Part shown: one piece after another, positions 23,277-37,000 of the stretch
How positions within the stretch are numbered: the stretch's first letter is position 1
Layout: each line of letters begins with the position of its first letter
Source of the DNA: Mytilus californianus
Taxonomy: Eukaryota; Mollusca; Bivalvia; Mytilida; Mytilidae
Reading direction: 5' to 3'
Assembly (NCBI RefSeq): GCF_021869535.1
Contig: NW_026262668.1
Span: 14,058,348 to 14,122,347, forward strand
Length of the DNA stretch: 64,000 nt
Program-made: the position numbers and the translations under genes
Notes under the pieces: model-generated
What the model saw: only the letters and a program-made list of their open reading frames with translations
Told to the model about the DNA's origin: nothing
Database searches by the model: none

Positions 23277-24021
23277 GGCGTATAGCATTTCCGCTAATTT
23301 TTCAAAGTTCCAATACTACGTTTCCGGAAACTTAAAGTATACGTTTCCAAAAATTGTATTTATTACTTTTCCGGAAATTTACCTGGTAGTAAATTATTAA
23401 TATCTGAATATATGTTAGATAAATTATTCAGTTCATATTTTTATACATATTGGTTCTGGTCTTATATCTACAATATACTATATATACTATATGAAAGTTT
23501 CACCTTAGAGAAAGATGATGATGTCGGAATCGTTATATTTTTATGTTTCACCAACTTGAAATGTCTTTGATCGTCTATGTAATGAAATAACTGATATTTT
23601 CATAGTTGGCACAGTTAATTATTCGATACACGGGTGTAAAATGTTAACTATATTTCTGTTGTGTTTGCGTTACTTCCACTTTTTATCAAATTATGGGATC
23701 TGCTAATGTATGTGTGCACTACCCGAAGACTAACTCTCCAGCCCGAGGTAGATCATATTGACTTGGAATGTGCAATGCATACTGCTGTTACAAAAATTTC
23801 AGGCTGCTACAATCAGTTATTGCAGGTTTCGTTTAGGACAAAGTTCAAGGTATTCCTTAATTATTTTCCCGAAAAAGTAATAGTTTATTTTATCCGGAAT
23901 AGTTACTATTTTTTCGGAAAAGTAAGGTATTTATTTCCGGAAACGTAGACTTTTTTTTTTGCGGAAACGTCATCTTTTTTTCCCGGAAAAGTAATGCCAA
24001 TTTGCGGAAACGTAAAACGCC
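23277..24021. mobile_element. Mutator-like (MULE) element, 745 bp, deleted
   Basis: It is flanked by the 10-bp direct repeat GAAGTATTAG (23267-23276 and 24022-24031). The ends are GGCGTATAGCATTTCCGC and the reverse complement of GGCGTTTTACGTTTCCGC. Arms of 110-165 bp carry repeated ACGTTTCCGGAAA / TTTTCCGG motifs in mirror orientation. The interior contains a transposase relic on the plus strand (23640-23833). A 9-11-bp duplication and long TIRs are typical of MULEs. Confidence 0.85.
23640..23833 (+). pseudogene. MULE transposase relic
   Basis: The frame reads VFALLPLFIKLWDLL, then LTLQPEVDHIDLECAMHTAV and KISGCYNQLLQ. Animal MULE transposases have a …YALLP…L…GL.LQP…VDFE.A…A…GC.FHL.Q… succession, so the remnant covers the DDE-domain segment around its second acidic residue and the GC…L.Q block. 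Only about 65 codons remain, with at least one small internal deletion between the acidic block and the GC block, and the frame stops soon after. Confidence 0.65.
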
Positions 24022-24039
24022 GAAGTATTAGTCTGATTG

Positions 24040-27000
24040 CTTTTGTATGTATCTAATTGTGTTTTTTACAAAAAAATTACCCACTATCTGATTTCGATAA
24101 ATGATTAAGAAAAGATACAAAGAGTAACCAAAGACAGTAAGTCGAAGCAAAATGGCAAAATAGATCTAAATCGTGGTGATTATTAATGTTTAGGCTCATA
24201 AATCCTACAAGCTTTCATTCAAACACTTACAAGTGCATTTTCCGTAAAAAATAAAAGTTTTAGCATACTAGGTGTACTGAAAATTCGACATTTTCTAAAA
24301 ATGACCCATACATAATGTACAGAATATTGCTTAATTTATACATGTCGAGTATACGTTTACTTTATTATTTACAGTAAATCATATACATGTGTTTATCACC
24401 TCCTTTGTATAGTCTTGCAACTGGACGTTAAGCAAACAAGAATCAATCAATCCTTTGTATAGACGTATTTCCCCCTTTAAGTTAAATCCTATTTAAAACT
24501 ATTAGAAAATCTGTTGACCTCAGTTGTTCATTTCTATAGATGTTACGATAGAGTCTATTTTTTGTTTGTTATTTGAATAAAATAGATATATATTTTTTTC
24601 AGTAAAAGAGGCACGCGGTACTATGTAAAAGAATATCATATTACATGTACCATATGTTGCCAATGACTGATATATCTCACAAAACAAAATATTGATCTTA
24701 TCATACATTTGTATCAATTTATTTGAAGTTATCAAACTATCAGTTACTATATAAACATTATATACATATTTTTGGTTTGACAAGCTATAGGTGTTTCATG
24801 CACATGTTTAATCAATAATGTGTATCTGTATCGAAGTGAAACAAGAAAATAAGAACAGTCTTTCTTTTTAATCCTTCATTACTCGATTACATAATTTATA
24901 TATGGTAAATTTAAATATTTGTTGTTTTGTGGTTACACAAACGAATATAATTATATAAAAGTGTTGTAAAACATAGCGTAAAAGGATGTTGTGTTTATCA
25001 TTTCCTTGAAATACTTATATGTTTACCGAGGGCAAATTTTTGTCACGATATGTGAAAGGAAGCTCTTTTTTGTAGAACTATTGTTGGAATTTGGATTGAT
25101 ATAAAACAAAAAGATTTGGTAAGATGTCGAATGAGATAACGCGTTGGCCTGGGAACCTGGCTCACTGCTGGCTAATGCTGGCAAAGTAAAGATTTGTCTA
25201 GTCAAGGAGGTCATATAACCTCCTTGGTCTAGTCTAGCTTTTAACGCTTCAGCAGAGACCAGTTTGATGTGATATATTCTTCCTTAGACTTCCTAATAGT
25301 TACAGAGAGACAATGGTTGATTCGTTCATAAACTGAAGCTCATCATAAACCAATTACTTCTAAACTTCAAAAACATTTTATAAACAATACAGAAAGTTGT
25401 TTATAAGGTATAATTACTATTAGCACGACTTACAAAGTGATAATGCATGCGATGAACAGTCGCGTTACAACCAGATGCGGATCCAGGATTTTGAAAAGGG
25501 GGGTTGGGGACTATCCAACATTTGGAGTGGGACGTGTAAATAGTCTATGCATTCACATATTTAGCTCCATAAGGGAGGGGCACTGCTCTACCCAAATCCG
25601 CCTTTGACAACCCTCCTTTTCTTGATTCAAAGTAAGTTCAAATCTTTCAGATATTACACTTGAAAGTAAAAAGTTACACATTGTGACACGTATTATAAGT
25701 TAGTATTTGTAACATTTAAAAAGACCCTTAAAATAACTACAATAATAATAGCAATTCGCATATAATAGTCACAATTATGGCTAAATATGAGATAACTACT
25801 TTTTATACTTTTGTCTACATAAACTTACTGTTATATATGTCGACCGTCTTATCTCTGTACATGTACAAGTTTGTTTATACCCTGGATTTCTTTACGTCAT
25901 GGTTCCTGTTCACTTAATCGTTAAACTTTTCAACAAATTATTTTAATATTTCCATTTAAAAGAGGCATATTTCGTTGAACCCAAACTACTGAACTGTGAA
26001 ATATAAATGTCACGAACGACAACCTCTTTCCCAAAGCCATTTAAAATTGTTGATGTTAACACTTTTATACAGGTATACCGTTTTGTAATGTTTTTACCTT
26101 CTTTTTTCCCGTATTCTGTTTTTGTTTTCATGAAATATTATATATAATAAAACAATGATATATAGAAAAACGGTTTAATCTGTAAACGAGACTATTAGAG
26201 CAGGTTACTATGACTATATGGAACAGTGAGGAAAATGTTGGAATTAAAAAAAAAAACACACAACCAAAATTACATTAGATTACATGTTTTCTTTTGTGTC
26301 GATGATAATGACCGATAATATGCCGCCGCAAAATAATACTTGATTTCATTTTAATATTAGTGTTCAAAGAAAAAACATAGTAAACTCTATAAATAATTCA
26401 TTGATCAATTTTGATAATAGTAAATACTTCGTAAACATGCCGTAAGCAGGACATATGTATAGTGTAATGAATAGTCAAGGACAACGACTGATATTTAATT
26501 ATAATATCCGTCCTATCTAAAGTTTAATCATAACTGGAGAAATATCCGAATGGTTTCATGTTCTCTGTATTGCTCCCGGTATTCCCAAACAAAGCCATGG
26601 TAGTATTGCTTGACTTCTTGGCTTACCGTACCAAGCAAGGTCAATATTTTTTTTTTTTCAGTGTTATTCATTCTGTACTGAATTCTCCCGATCCGACACT
26701 CTTTTACGTCCTCGTGTATAAAAAGAAGATTCCTGTAAAAAGTCACGATTACATGAAAAAGGGATGAAACAGAATGTATTTATTACAGTAAATGTTCCCT
26801 ATCTATACCAATAACCGTTAAGATGTGTAAGTCGGAGCAGTATTCATATCTTTTTTAATTGAATAAAGTCCCCCCTTTTTTCCACACACACACATTGTTA
26901 ATGTGTGCCTCGTTCAAAACGGGATACGGTTCAATATGTCAAGGTATTTTGTATTTGTTAAAATCCATTTTGTTTTGCAAATATAGAAATCGTTGTCACA

Positions 27001-27190
27001 TGACTTGACTCAAGCTAGCAAACAATTGTAGCAAACAATTAGAAGGTATAAAAAAAAACAAAACAAAAAAACAAAAAAAAACAAACTACAATATGACATA
27101 ATTAAGACAATCACTTTTTATCGAGCTAGAGAACACTTGCTAAGAGTTAGCGAACAATTCTGACAATACATACAATATTCTTTACAGAAA
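24040..27190. other. AT-rich non-coding stretch with small repeat fragments
   Basis: A possible SINE tail (CTTGCAACTGGACGTTAAGC… AATCAATCAATC) lies at 24411-24452. A CAAGGAGGT/ACCTCCTTG hairpin is at 25204-25227. A dispersed repeat with TGCGGATCCAGGATTTTGAA is at 25475-25615. Otherwise nothing is supported. Confidence 0.45.
25475..25615. repeat. Dispersed repeat fragment (GCGGATCCAGG type)
   Basis: It starts ATGCGGATCCAGGATTTTGA and ends CCCAAATCCGCCTTTG, a degenerate inverted end. The same type occurs at 35665-35815 (GGCGGATTCAGGGGGCGTAC… GATCCGCCCCT). Confidence 0.5.
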
Positions 27191-27200
27191 AGGAAACTCA

Positions 27201-27515
27201 ACATAAAACAAAAGGAATGTCATACTACACAAATAACATAAAACAAAAGGAATGTCATACTACACAAATAACATAAAACAAAAGGAATGTCATACTACAC
27301 AAATAACATAAAACAAAAGGAATGTCATACTACACAAATAACATAAAACAAAAGGAATGTCATACTACACAAATAACATAAAACAAAAGGAATGTCATAC
27401 TACACAAATAACATAAAACAAAAGGAATGTCATCCTACACAAATAACATAAAACAAAAGGAATGCCATACTACACAAATAACATAAAACAAAAGGAATGT
27501 CATACTACACAAATA
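27201..27515. repeat. 35-bp tandem repeat, nine nearly identical copies
   Basis: The unit begins ACATAAAACAAAAGGAATGT and recurs every 35 bp from 27201. Only two or three substitutions are seen across nine copies. It lies just downstream of the lectin gene's stop codon. Confidence 0.95.
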
Positions 27516-27719
27516 AAGAATACAATAAAGTTTTTCTTTCTTTATTTAAATCTATACTAGTATTAGACTTTCAATAGATAACTGAATTAGTTAACATTGA
27601 CAGCGTTAAGAAAAACCTCCAGAATGGTTTATGCTAAAGTGTAATTCTATATGTAATCACATCAAAAGTCAAAATATTGTTGGTGAACAATTGTTTTTGT
27701 TTTTTGTTGTTTTTTTGGG

Positions 27720-27762
27720 TGGGAGGGGGGGGGGGGGGGGAGGAGAGGGGAGGGGAGGAAGG
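27720..27762. repeat. G-rich low-complexity tract
   Basis: A run of G with interspersed A (GGGGAGGAGAGGGG type) right after the end of the lectin coding exon. Confidence 0.9.
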
Positions 27763-27800
27763 GATTATGGTATTCTTTTTAAAAAATTATTTGTTTGAAG

Positions 27801-28027
27801 TTATTTTTCACAAATGAATTGATACTCCATATTACAATCTTCATCAGCCCAAAAATAACCAGCACTTAATTTATAATATGCTAAGCAGTCTTGATTGTTG
27901 TAATTGTTCGGTTGATTAACTCCCCAGTAGAATTTTGTAATCAAGTTTTCTGGATTTGTCGAGTTATACCATGTCCAATGTCCTTCAATTGATCCATCTG
28001 TTCCTCCTATCCATACGGGCTGTGTAC
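27801..28027 (-). CDS. Lectin gene, exon 4 (core and long loop, stop)
   Basis: Acceptor CTATTTCAG precedes 28027. The exon encodes TQPVWIGGTDGSIEGHWTWY through YQFICEK and a TAA at 27803-27801. It contains the WIGG motif, the NQPNNYNNQDC loop and the terminal Cys pair (EDCN… ICEK). Confidence 0.92.
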
Positions 28028-31000
28028 CTGAAATAGGCAAAATGCATGCTACTTTAATATTTTTCATTGTTTATGGTCATCAATTATGACGGCAACATTC
28101 AATTGATCAATTTTAATTTAAATATGTGAATTGAAAATTGCTTATGCTTCTGTATCTCTATTTTCTAATATTTATAAAATACAAAACACAACATAGTCGC
28201 TCTGTCTTAGCGATATTGATGTAAAACACAACTGAGCCTCTTTATCTTTACAGTATTAAAGTAAAAACACAACAGCCGCTCTGTCATAACAGTATATTGA
28301 TTTAAAACACAACAGCCGCTCTTTCTTAGAAGTATTGTAATAAATGAATAATAGGATGTTGATATCAGTATAACATGGTACATCTTTGTGCTTCTATCTC
28401 TGACTCTCAACACAAGAGCGAGTTCTGTGAGAGTAGAAATTAAACCTTTCCATTTTGGGGGAAAAGTAGCTGGTTGCAATACCTAGGATGGTATAAGGCA
28501 TATCTGTCGCTGTAGAGACAGGCCGGAATCGACTGACACCTATTAAGGAGAGGTTCGCATTTTGGCAAGCCAGCTCCAATTCACGCTTATATAGCAGTAC
28601 GCGCTGATGCTATGGCAACGTAATTTTCGTAGTTATTATAGCCAAATATCGAATTGTCCCAAAGTAAGGCTAATTCGTCAGATGTTTAAGAACAGATGTT
28701 TATATTAAGTCCAAAGTTATGTTATAGATAATGCATATTTTAAGGTTTTTCTTGAAGTATAACACACCTCGGGGTGTCAGGATTGCCCAAAGAAAGACCT
28801 CCCGTATATAACACACCTCGGGGTGTCAGGATTGCCCAAAGAAAGACCTCCCGTATATAACACACCTCGGGGTGTCAGGATTGCCCAAAGAAAGACCTCC
28901 CGTATATAACACACCTCGGGGTGTCAGGATTGCCCAAAGAAATACCTCCCGTATATAACACACCTCGGGGTGTCAGGATTGCCCAAAGATAGACCTCCCG
29001 TATATAACACACCTCGGGGTGTCAGGATTGCCCAAAGAAAGACCTCCCGTATATAACACACCTCGGGGTGTCAGGATTACCCAAAGAAAGACCTCCCGTA
29101 TATAACACACCGAGGGGTGTCAGGATTGGTCAAATGAAAGACAGACCGTAGGGAGGTCTTTCTTTGGGCAATCCTGACACCCCGAGGTGTGTTATACGAC
29201 AAGAAAAACCTTAAAATATGCATTATCTGACTTATGTACCGTCTATAAATATTATTTTCTGCAAAGTTTTGCAATATTTACAGCCTATTTTACCGACTAC
29301 ACGAAAGTGGGATATTCTTTTCTGATGTGGTCAAGTTTTAATATGCCCTACGGCTCATTTATAATGTGTAATAAAACTCACTAATTAAACTTGATGTATA
29401 AACGTTAGAAATCATTGTCCAGTTTGAATAGAAATATTACTGTAACGGCATGAAGCAAGACACACATGAATTGTTACGGTGTATGAAAAATACAAAAGTC
29501 ACTTTGTAAGTAAATTATTGTATCAACTTTATTTATAAAAGAGGGATGCTTTTTTGTCTATTTTCATGACAATTTTATCGCGGAAAAGCAAATTTTTTTC
29601 AACAACTTTGTAAACGAACAATTCAGAGTAATTGTTTTCTCTCTTTTGTTTGGCAATGCAACTTTTTTTTTAATATAAAACTCAGAATTAGGAATACATA
29701 TTATATCCCCTCCCCATTTTAAAGTACATGGCTGTTATTCTATAGAAAATAAGAATGTTGGATCATTTGATTAGATAGAGTAAAAGGCATATACAGATGT
29801 AAAAAACAACTGGCATGAAGAGAGCACGAAATCGTGATACATGTACATGTAACACGAAAAACAAATATCCATAAGTCAAAGTATGATTTCCAATACAATG
29901 TGAATAAATAAGATTTTCAAAATCCTACACATAATGTGTTAAATATGGCTTGATTTAAAGTGTTATGGAAATGTTTGCATTATTAAATTCATCTCACATA
30001 ATGTCCCTTTATTGTAGAGATAAATTAACAAAACTTCACATTATTTGTTTTGGAAGTTAATATTTGCGTCAACGACGATTTTTGGTATGTCAGTCTAATA
30101 AACGGAATAAAGGATTGTTTCTGCCTTAAACCTACGAAATATGGAAAATTAAAAAGTAAACCCTCAATTGGCAACACCATACGATAGCTATCAAACGATT
30201 TTAGTGTTCAAGTAAATTAAAGTTTGCTTTTTAACCAGGAAAATAATGACCTTATATAGGTCATTATGTTATGCCTTGAAGCAAATTTCATTGAAACTTG
30301 GTATCGTCCGGGTTGATTCTTCGGAAGAATGACCTATCGTTCTGAAAGAAAATAACTCCTTGTAGGTATATAAATAATAAATGTTGACCTGTTTGTGATG
30401 TTAATTTGATTCATATATCATCAAAGATTTGTTCTATCAAAAAATAGTTAATTATTCATTTGCGTCAATTTTGTAATGATGAATTAAGATAATGTCTTAG
30501 AAGATTATTTAATTAGTATTGACAATACCCAACTATAATTTGTAGTAGTGATATTGATTCCACGTAAAGGGAAATAATAGTTTCCGACCTGGTTTGTTAT
30601 AAAGTTTTATCAAATATTTTGTCACAAAAAAGTATTAATGTAAAACACAACAGAGTCGCTTTGTCTTAACAGTATAAATGTAAAACACAACAGAGTTTGT
30701 TTATCTTAATATATGAATGTAAAACATAACAAAGCCGGTCTGTCTTAAAAGTATCGATGTAAAACACAACAGGGCCGCCCTCTCTTATCAGTATTGATGT
30801 AGAACATAACAGAGCTGCCTGTCTTACAAGTATCAATGTACACCACAATCGAGCCGTCCTGTCTTCGCAGTATTAATGTAAAACGAAACAGAGTCGCTCT
30901 GTCATAGCAGTATGGATGAAAAACACAACAGAGCCGATTTGTCTTAGAATTATCGATGTACAACACAACTGAGCCGTCATGTCTTAGCAGTATTAATGTA

Positions 31001-34000
31001 AAACAAAACAGTAGCTTTGTCTTAACAGTATTAATGTAAAACACAAAAGACTCGCTCTGTCTTAAAAGTACCAATATAAAACACAACAGAGCCGCCCTCT
31101 CTTATCAGTATTGATGCAAAACACAATAGAGCCGTCCCGTCTTTTCTGTATCGATGTAAAACACAAAAGAGTCGCCCAGTCTTAGAAGTATCAATGTAAA
31201 ACACAACAGAGTCGCTTTGTCTTAGAAGTATTGATGTACAACACAACCGAGTCGCTCAGTCTTAGAAGTATCAATGTACAACACAACAGAGTCGCTTTGT
31301 CTTAGAAGTATTGATGTACAACACAACCGAGTCGCTCAGTCTTAGAAGTATCGATGTACAACACAACAGAGTCGCTCAGATCCCCATTTATAGCGTTTCA
31401 AACAATCACAACCGTAATAAAAATTGTACATTTTTGTTGTGGTTTTTTGGTCAACTATTTGTTTAACTTCGAGTCGAATGAAGACTAAACATTGCCGTTT
31501 GCGTTTTTTTGTACGCCGTGAGAGCTTTTAAAATCATGGAGATTTGTCCCATATGCTAGTATTTGTATGGAACAAAGTAGATGTATAAAAAAAACAATAA
31601 ACAAAACACAATACTCTATGTGGAGTATCTGTTAGAATAAACATCTTTGGATACCAAATACTTGGTGGACACATTATTGCTGAACATATGGATTTAGATG
31701 TTTAAAAATTCTGTGGGTAAACTCTACATGCAAGAGAGAGATAGGAATGTCTAATTTTACGCAGTTAGGAATTCTCGAAGTTGAAATTAATGAACTTTTT
31801 CAGAGGGAATGGTACTTTGATCACCATCTTTTCATGATCTGCGTTTGTTAATTATCCAGCTAATTAACAAATACATGTGCATTCGACCAGTTGTATGGCA
31901 ATATCTAGATGATAACAGTGAAGATACGTGTATTAAAAGTTTGGTGTTTCTTTCGAACAAGAATCAGCAGTTAAGTGTCCGATTCGGACAGAAAATTCAT
32001 TATAAAATTGAATGACCAAATAGTCCAGTAAAACGAGTTAGAATTAACAATTTATTTAAATGCTTTTACAATCAACTATTCGTATAGCCGGACCATATAG
32101 AAACGACTTCGATTTATCGAATCTATATACAAGATGTTTTTTGTAAAATAAATAAAAACGTAATACATGTACTGGAAAATGTGTACTTTCTTTAAAATAA
32201 CAGCAGTTCCAACTTCTCATCTATTAGTTTTCGGAAACTATTGATTGATCGAATGGTTATTAATGTCCAGTAGCAATTATTACATGCACACCAGGACGGG
32301 AATACGTTTACGTGTTGTGAAAATGAAGTATTCGTGTTGTCAAGACCTACATACTTGGTAAATTTTAAACAACTTCACAAGGTAACAGTCATTATTCCCG
32401 GATCGATACGAGTTGAAGTCTTCGTTCTAGTAAGATGTGTGTTTTGGGGCGAAGCGGAAAATAATAATTTTCAAGTTTTTTTGTTAACCCTAAAGGGATT
32501 ATGTTGTTTTTTGCACTCAAGGCGAGTATACGTTATGGTGGTGGTACCGACAACTATGTAGCTGGTTTTTTCCTAAACAATGTCCGTAATATAAAAAGTT
32601 CCGCCATGTTTACACCAGTTGTATGTATTTATCGTACACATTCATGTCTTACAGGATTAAAAATTTCGCTGCATGTGTATTCCTCTTGCTCTTATTCTTT
32701 GTGTAGTTTTTAAAATGCATACATAGAAAGACTAATTCCTATAAGTTAACTTTGTCCCCCCCTCTCTCTCTCTCTCTCTCTGTTTTTTTTTTTTTTTTTT
32801 GGTGAAAACGACGTGGATGCACGTGCTGTCATGCCTCCGGGTAGCTACGCCCCTGAGGACACATGTGTAGTAATAAGGCATCACACACAATAGTGGATTG
32901 CTTAATGCACTTATGTAGCCATAACACATTTTGAGATTTATGAACCATTGTCATGTGTTAAGACTCAAACTCTAATACAGGGTATTATAAGGGTTTCGCA
33001 TATACTCTAACCCCAATATACGATAAAAGTGGAAAAGCAGAAAAATCTTGATAAAAAAAACCAATTTCATTATGAAGTAATTTGAGATGATAAAAATAGA
33101 AAGCTATTAATCCATTTTTCTCCAGAGAAATATATACATTAATTTATTGTACGGCAATTTATTGATCAGTATTTGCTAATTATTATGTTTTTTGTGATTT
33201 CATACTTACGATCTGTCAAATCCAGCATGTACTCATTCTCAGAAGGGCTTGATACCGTGGCCAGACCTCCACCCCATGACTCACAAAAGCCCTGTCAAAT
33301 TAACTGATACATAATATATACAATCTCAAGGTTAATCAGAATATATTTTTTTTACTCGTTATAAATAAATGGTTTACAAATAATGATAATTAAACACCTA
33401 ATGGTGTATGGATTCATCGATTGAAAGACAACAATAGCAACATAATTCACCTCCGATTGTAAGAGTGGAACAGTGAACATGTATCTTAATCTTAAGTTTC
33501 TGTATTTGTGGATCGTTGTTTCGGAAATCTTTCTTTTAGTCATGATTAAATTCGCCACTCTGATTTCTGGTTTTCATAGCCTAAACAGAAAGAATGGCAT
33601 AACTTAAACAGATGATAAGGTATAACCCAATTCGTAAGAGTGGTACATATAACGTAATCTTAACCTAGATAGATAGTTAGGAATAACCTAGAGTCATTGT
33701 AGGAAACTACATACAAACACAGTAAGAGATAACATTAATAAATGGTAAGGAACAACCTAAACACACGGTGAGGAATAATATTAATACATGGTAAGGAACA
33801 ACCTAAACACACAGTAAGGAATAACATTAATACATGGTAAAAGGAAACCTAAACACATGGTGATAAATAATATTAATACATGGTCAATGACAACATAAAC
33901 ACTTGGTAAAGAATAACATAAATATATGGCAATTGACAACCTAAACACATGGTGATGGTAAGGAACAACCAAAACACATGGTAAAGAATAACATAAATAT

Positions 34001-37000
34001 ATGGCAATTGACAACCTAAACACATGGTGATGGTAAGGAACAACCTAAACACATGGTAAAGAATAACATAAATATATGGCAATTGACAACCTAAACACTT
34101 AGTGATGGTAAGTAACAACCTAAACACATGGTAAAGAATTACATAAATGTATAGCAATTGACAACCTAAACACATGGTATAGAATTACATAAATGTATGG
34201 TAATTGACAACCTAAACACATGGTAAAGAATTACATAAATGTATGGTAATTGACAACCTAAACACATGGTGATGAATCACATTAATACATGGTAAGGAAC
34301 AACCTAAACACATGATAAGGAATAACATTAATACATGACAAAGGACAAAGGACAACCTACACCCAATGTTAGGAATAACAAAAATACATGGTCAAGGACA
34401 ACCTAAACACATGGTAAGGAATAACATTAATACATGATAAAGGACAACCTACACCAATGTTAGGAATAACATTAATACATAGTCAAGGACAACATAAACA
34501 CTTGGTAAAAAATAACATAAATGTGTGGTAATTGACAACCTAAACATGTGGTAAGGAATAACATAAAAACTAGACTGTTTTTTATGGATAGATATGCATT
34601 CAGGGTAAATTTCCTTAATGAATCAAATTTATTAATGATTCAACCATAGAAAAAATAAACTAAAAAAATTTAACACCTACAGATCAATCTTCAACCTTGA
34701 AAGATAGAGAAGTTAAGATACTATTTAAGGTAGCACAATTAGCAGTCTAATTTTCGAAAGTGCAACTGTTCACGTTTAAAATGCCGTATCTTTCTGATCT
34801 GATGAGATATAAGGGCATCTCATATTCTAAATAAGGAAAAATCAAAGAGGTTCCATATTTTGAGAAAAAAAATGAATGATTTAGTTACTTCCTGTTTCCA
34901 TAATTACAATGCAGCACTTTCAGTTTGCAGCAACTAAGTAGTTTATTTTTCCTAAGTAAGCACAGTATACAATATGCAAAACTATATCTCAGATTTCTAA
35001 TACCACGTCATATGTTATATTTATTGACTAATCAAGTCGGTATATGTCATTTAATCTGCACGGCTCGGGCGACCCTACCCTACAAGAGCCCTTTCCCAGG
35101 AGCGGTGGATTGTATATTGTCCACACTGTCGGGATGACTCCTACGTCGTTTGGGGTCAAAGAGTAATCCCGAAACAAAAACAAAACTAATCCAGTTGAAA
35201 TCATATTTCAATTATTTGGATATTATTTTTAATAGAAATTAGGGAGCTACCATTTGATTTTTATGGGGTGCTAGGATGAAAAATTTTGTCCTGCTTTTTT
35301 TTTTAGTTGTAATCTCTGTCCTGCCTTTTTATTTTTTACTCTATTCGGTCCTGCCTTTTTTTTTACTAGTTTATCCTGAATTTTTTTACACAAATTGTCA
35401 TCCTGCCTTTTTTTTTTTACCAAGTTGCTCATCCTGCCTTTTTTTTTACTCAAAACTCCTGTCCTGCCTATTTTTTTCAAATTTCATCCTAGCCCCCCCA
35501 TAAAAATCAAATGGTAGCTCCCTTACAAGAAAGAAAATATAATCATCTTGTTTGACTTTTAAACACTGATTGAAGAATAGCAATGTACACAAAATATCAT
35601 AAAATGTTCCCAGTTAAAGTTTTCTTTTTCGTATTTTGAAACGACGAAGTTTGTCGTAATTGCAAGGCCACTGGCGGATTCAGGGGGCGTACACCCTCTT
35701 CGCCCTTTGGAAATGATATCATTTTTATGCATAAAATCGTGAAACTCGGAAGTATTCTTCCATTTTATGGAATTACACACCCCTTTTGAAAAGTCATATA
35801 GATCCGCCCCTATAGGCAAAAGTACATGCATTCGAACCGTGCAGAAAATCTGAGGTAGTTAATGCACAGCTTAGATGTGCATTATCCAGATTATATATAG
35901 CACAGTAAGATCAACGAGATTTTGCCTATGTCATGAGTTAATATGGAATAATGGCCGACTCTGATTTCTTTCCAACGACTAATAAATCGGAAATATTCCA
36001 AATTATATTTTTTTATAGGACCTTATATAAAAAATCTTAGACACAATTTTATGGCATTGTTTATGCTTTTTATAATGAAACCAATCAAACATTTTGTTTC
36101 TCGTAAGATGGCAACGCTAACTTTAGAATAAGAATGGTGTATTTTAAACATTTTTCTTCTAAATGTGGTCATTTAGATACAGGGGCTCATTGTTGATGGC
36201 AGCACTGTGACACGTAGTTGCTCACGTCTACGTCATTTTGACCCTGGTGGAAAGTTATCTCATTGGCAATCATACCGTATCTCTATATTTTGATGCACTA
36301 TTTTTAGCGACAGGTACAATCACCGACGAAAATTCTTGGAACAGACAGTAAACTAAGTACGGAGCAATCCGGTGTACATACACTTTGATAAACTCATAAA
36401 ACCGGAAATCGGAAAATATTTTGTGAAAAATTTATGACATACTTTAATTGCTTGAAATCTTGATTTTAACGTTTTTATATTTGTGTATTGTCAAATGCCG
36501 ATATAGTAACGATGAATTGGGTCATATATTTTGAAAATAACCAAAAATGTATTAACATTATTAATAACTATATAAATTTTACTGCAGAAGATGCACATTT
36601 TGACAATCATATCTCACAGTCTATAATTAATTCAAAGATTTTCTCGAGTTGATGACCAAATTATCTATTTTTAACAAGAGTGGAGGCAATATCTTCTAAG
36701 CATACAACTTACCTGAGCATCAATCCATGTTTTATGTATTGCAAAGTACTGTTTCGTCACTGAAATCAAAATTATAACGTAAATAAAGACGTTAATAAAT
36801 ATTAAATTTATTTATTAAAGCATGCGAAGCACACATTATTACACCAAGTGTACACTAGTTGTATTTAAGAAATGATTAAGAAAGTAATTTTCAAACTCCC
36901 TCAGACAAAGATGATCTTAGATGGATTTGGCTATTCTTTTTGATTCGTTATGGTCATAAAGCCCTTGACATGATTATATATTTTAACATCCTTGGCGAGA

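Noticed and set aside
26528-26746. 72-codon minus ORF ending …YHGFVWEYREQYREHETIRI
   Set aside because: The composition looks somewhat protein-like, but there is no domain, no acceptor with a polypyrimidine tract and no neighbouring exon.
27201-27515. Regular repeats considered as CRISPR
   Set aside because: 35-bp units abut without spacers, so it is a simple minisatellite.
28761-29150. Regular direct repeats that look like a CRISPR array
   Set aside because: The whole 49-bp unit is repeated with no unique spacers, the arms are inverted, and the genome is an animal.
30666-31246. ORFs of 60-113 codons (FYINTVKT-type repeats)
   Set aside because: Translations of the 40-bp minisatellite in the 120-bp frame return.
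33781-34175. ORFs of 80-100 codons with CLGCQLPYIYVILYHVF-type repeats
   Set aside because: Translations of the 46-bp minisatellite; no independent coding sign.
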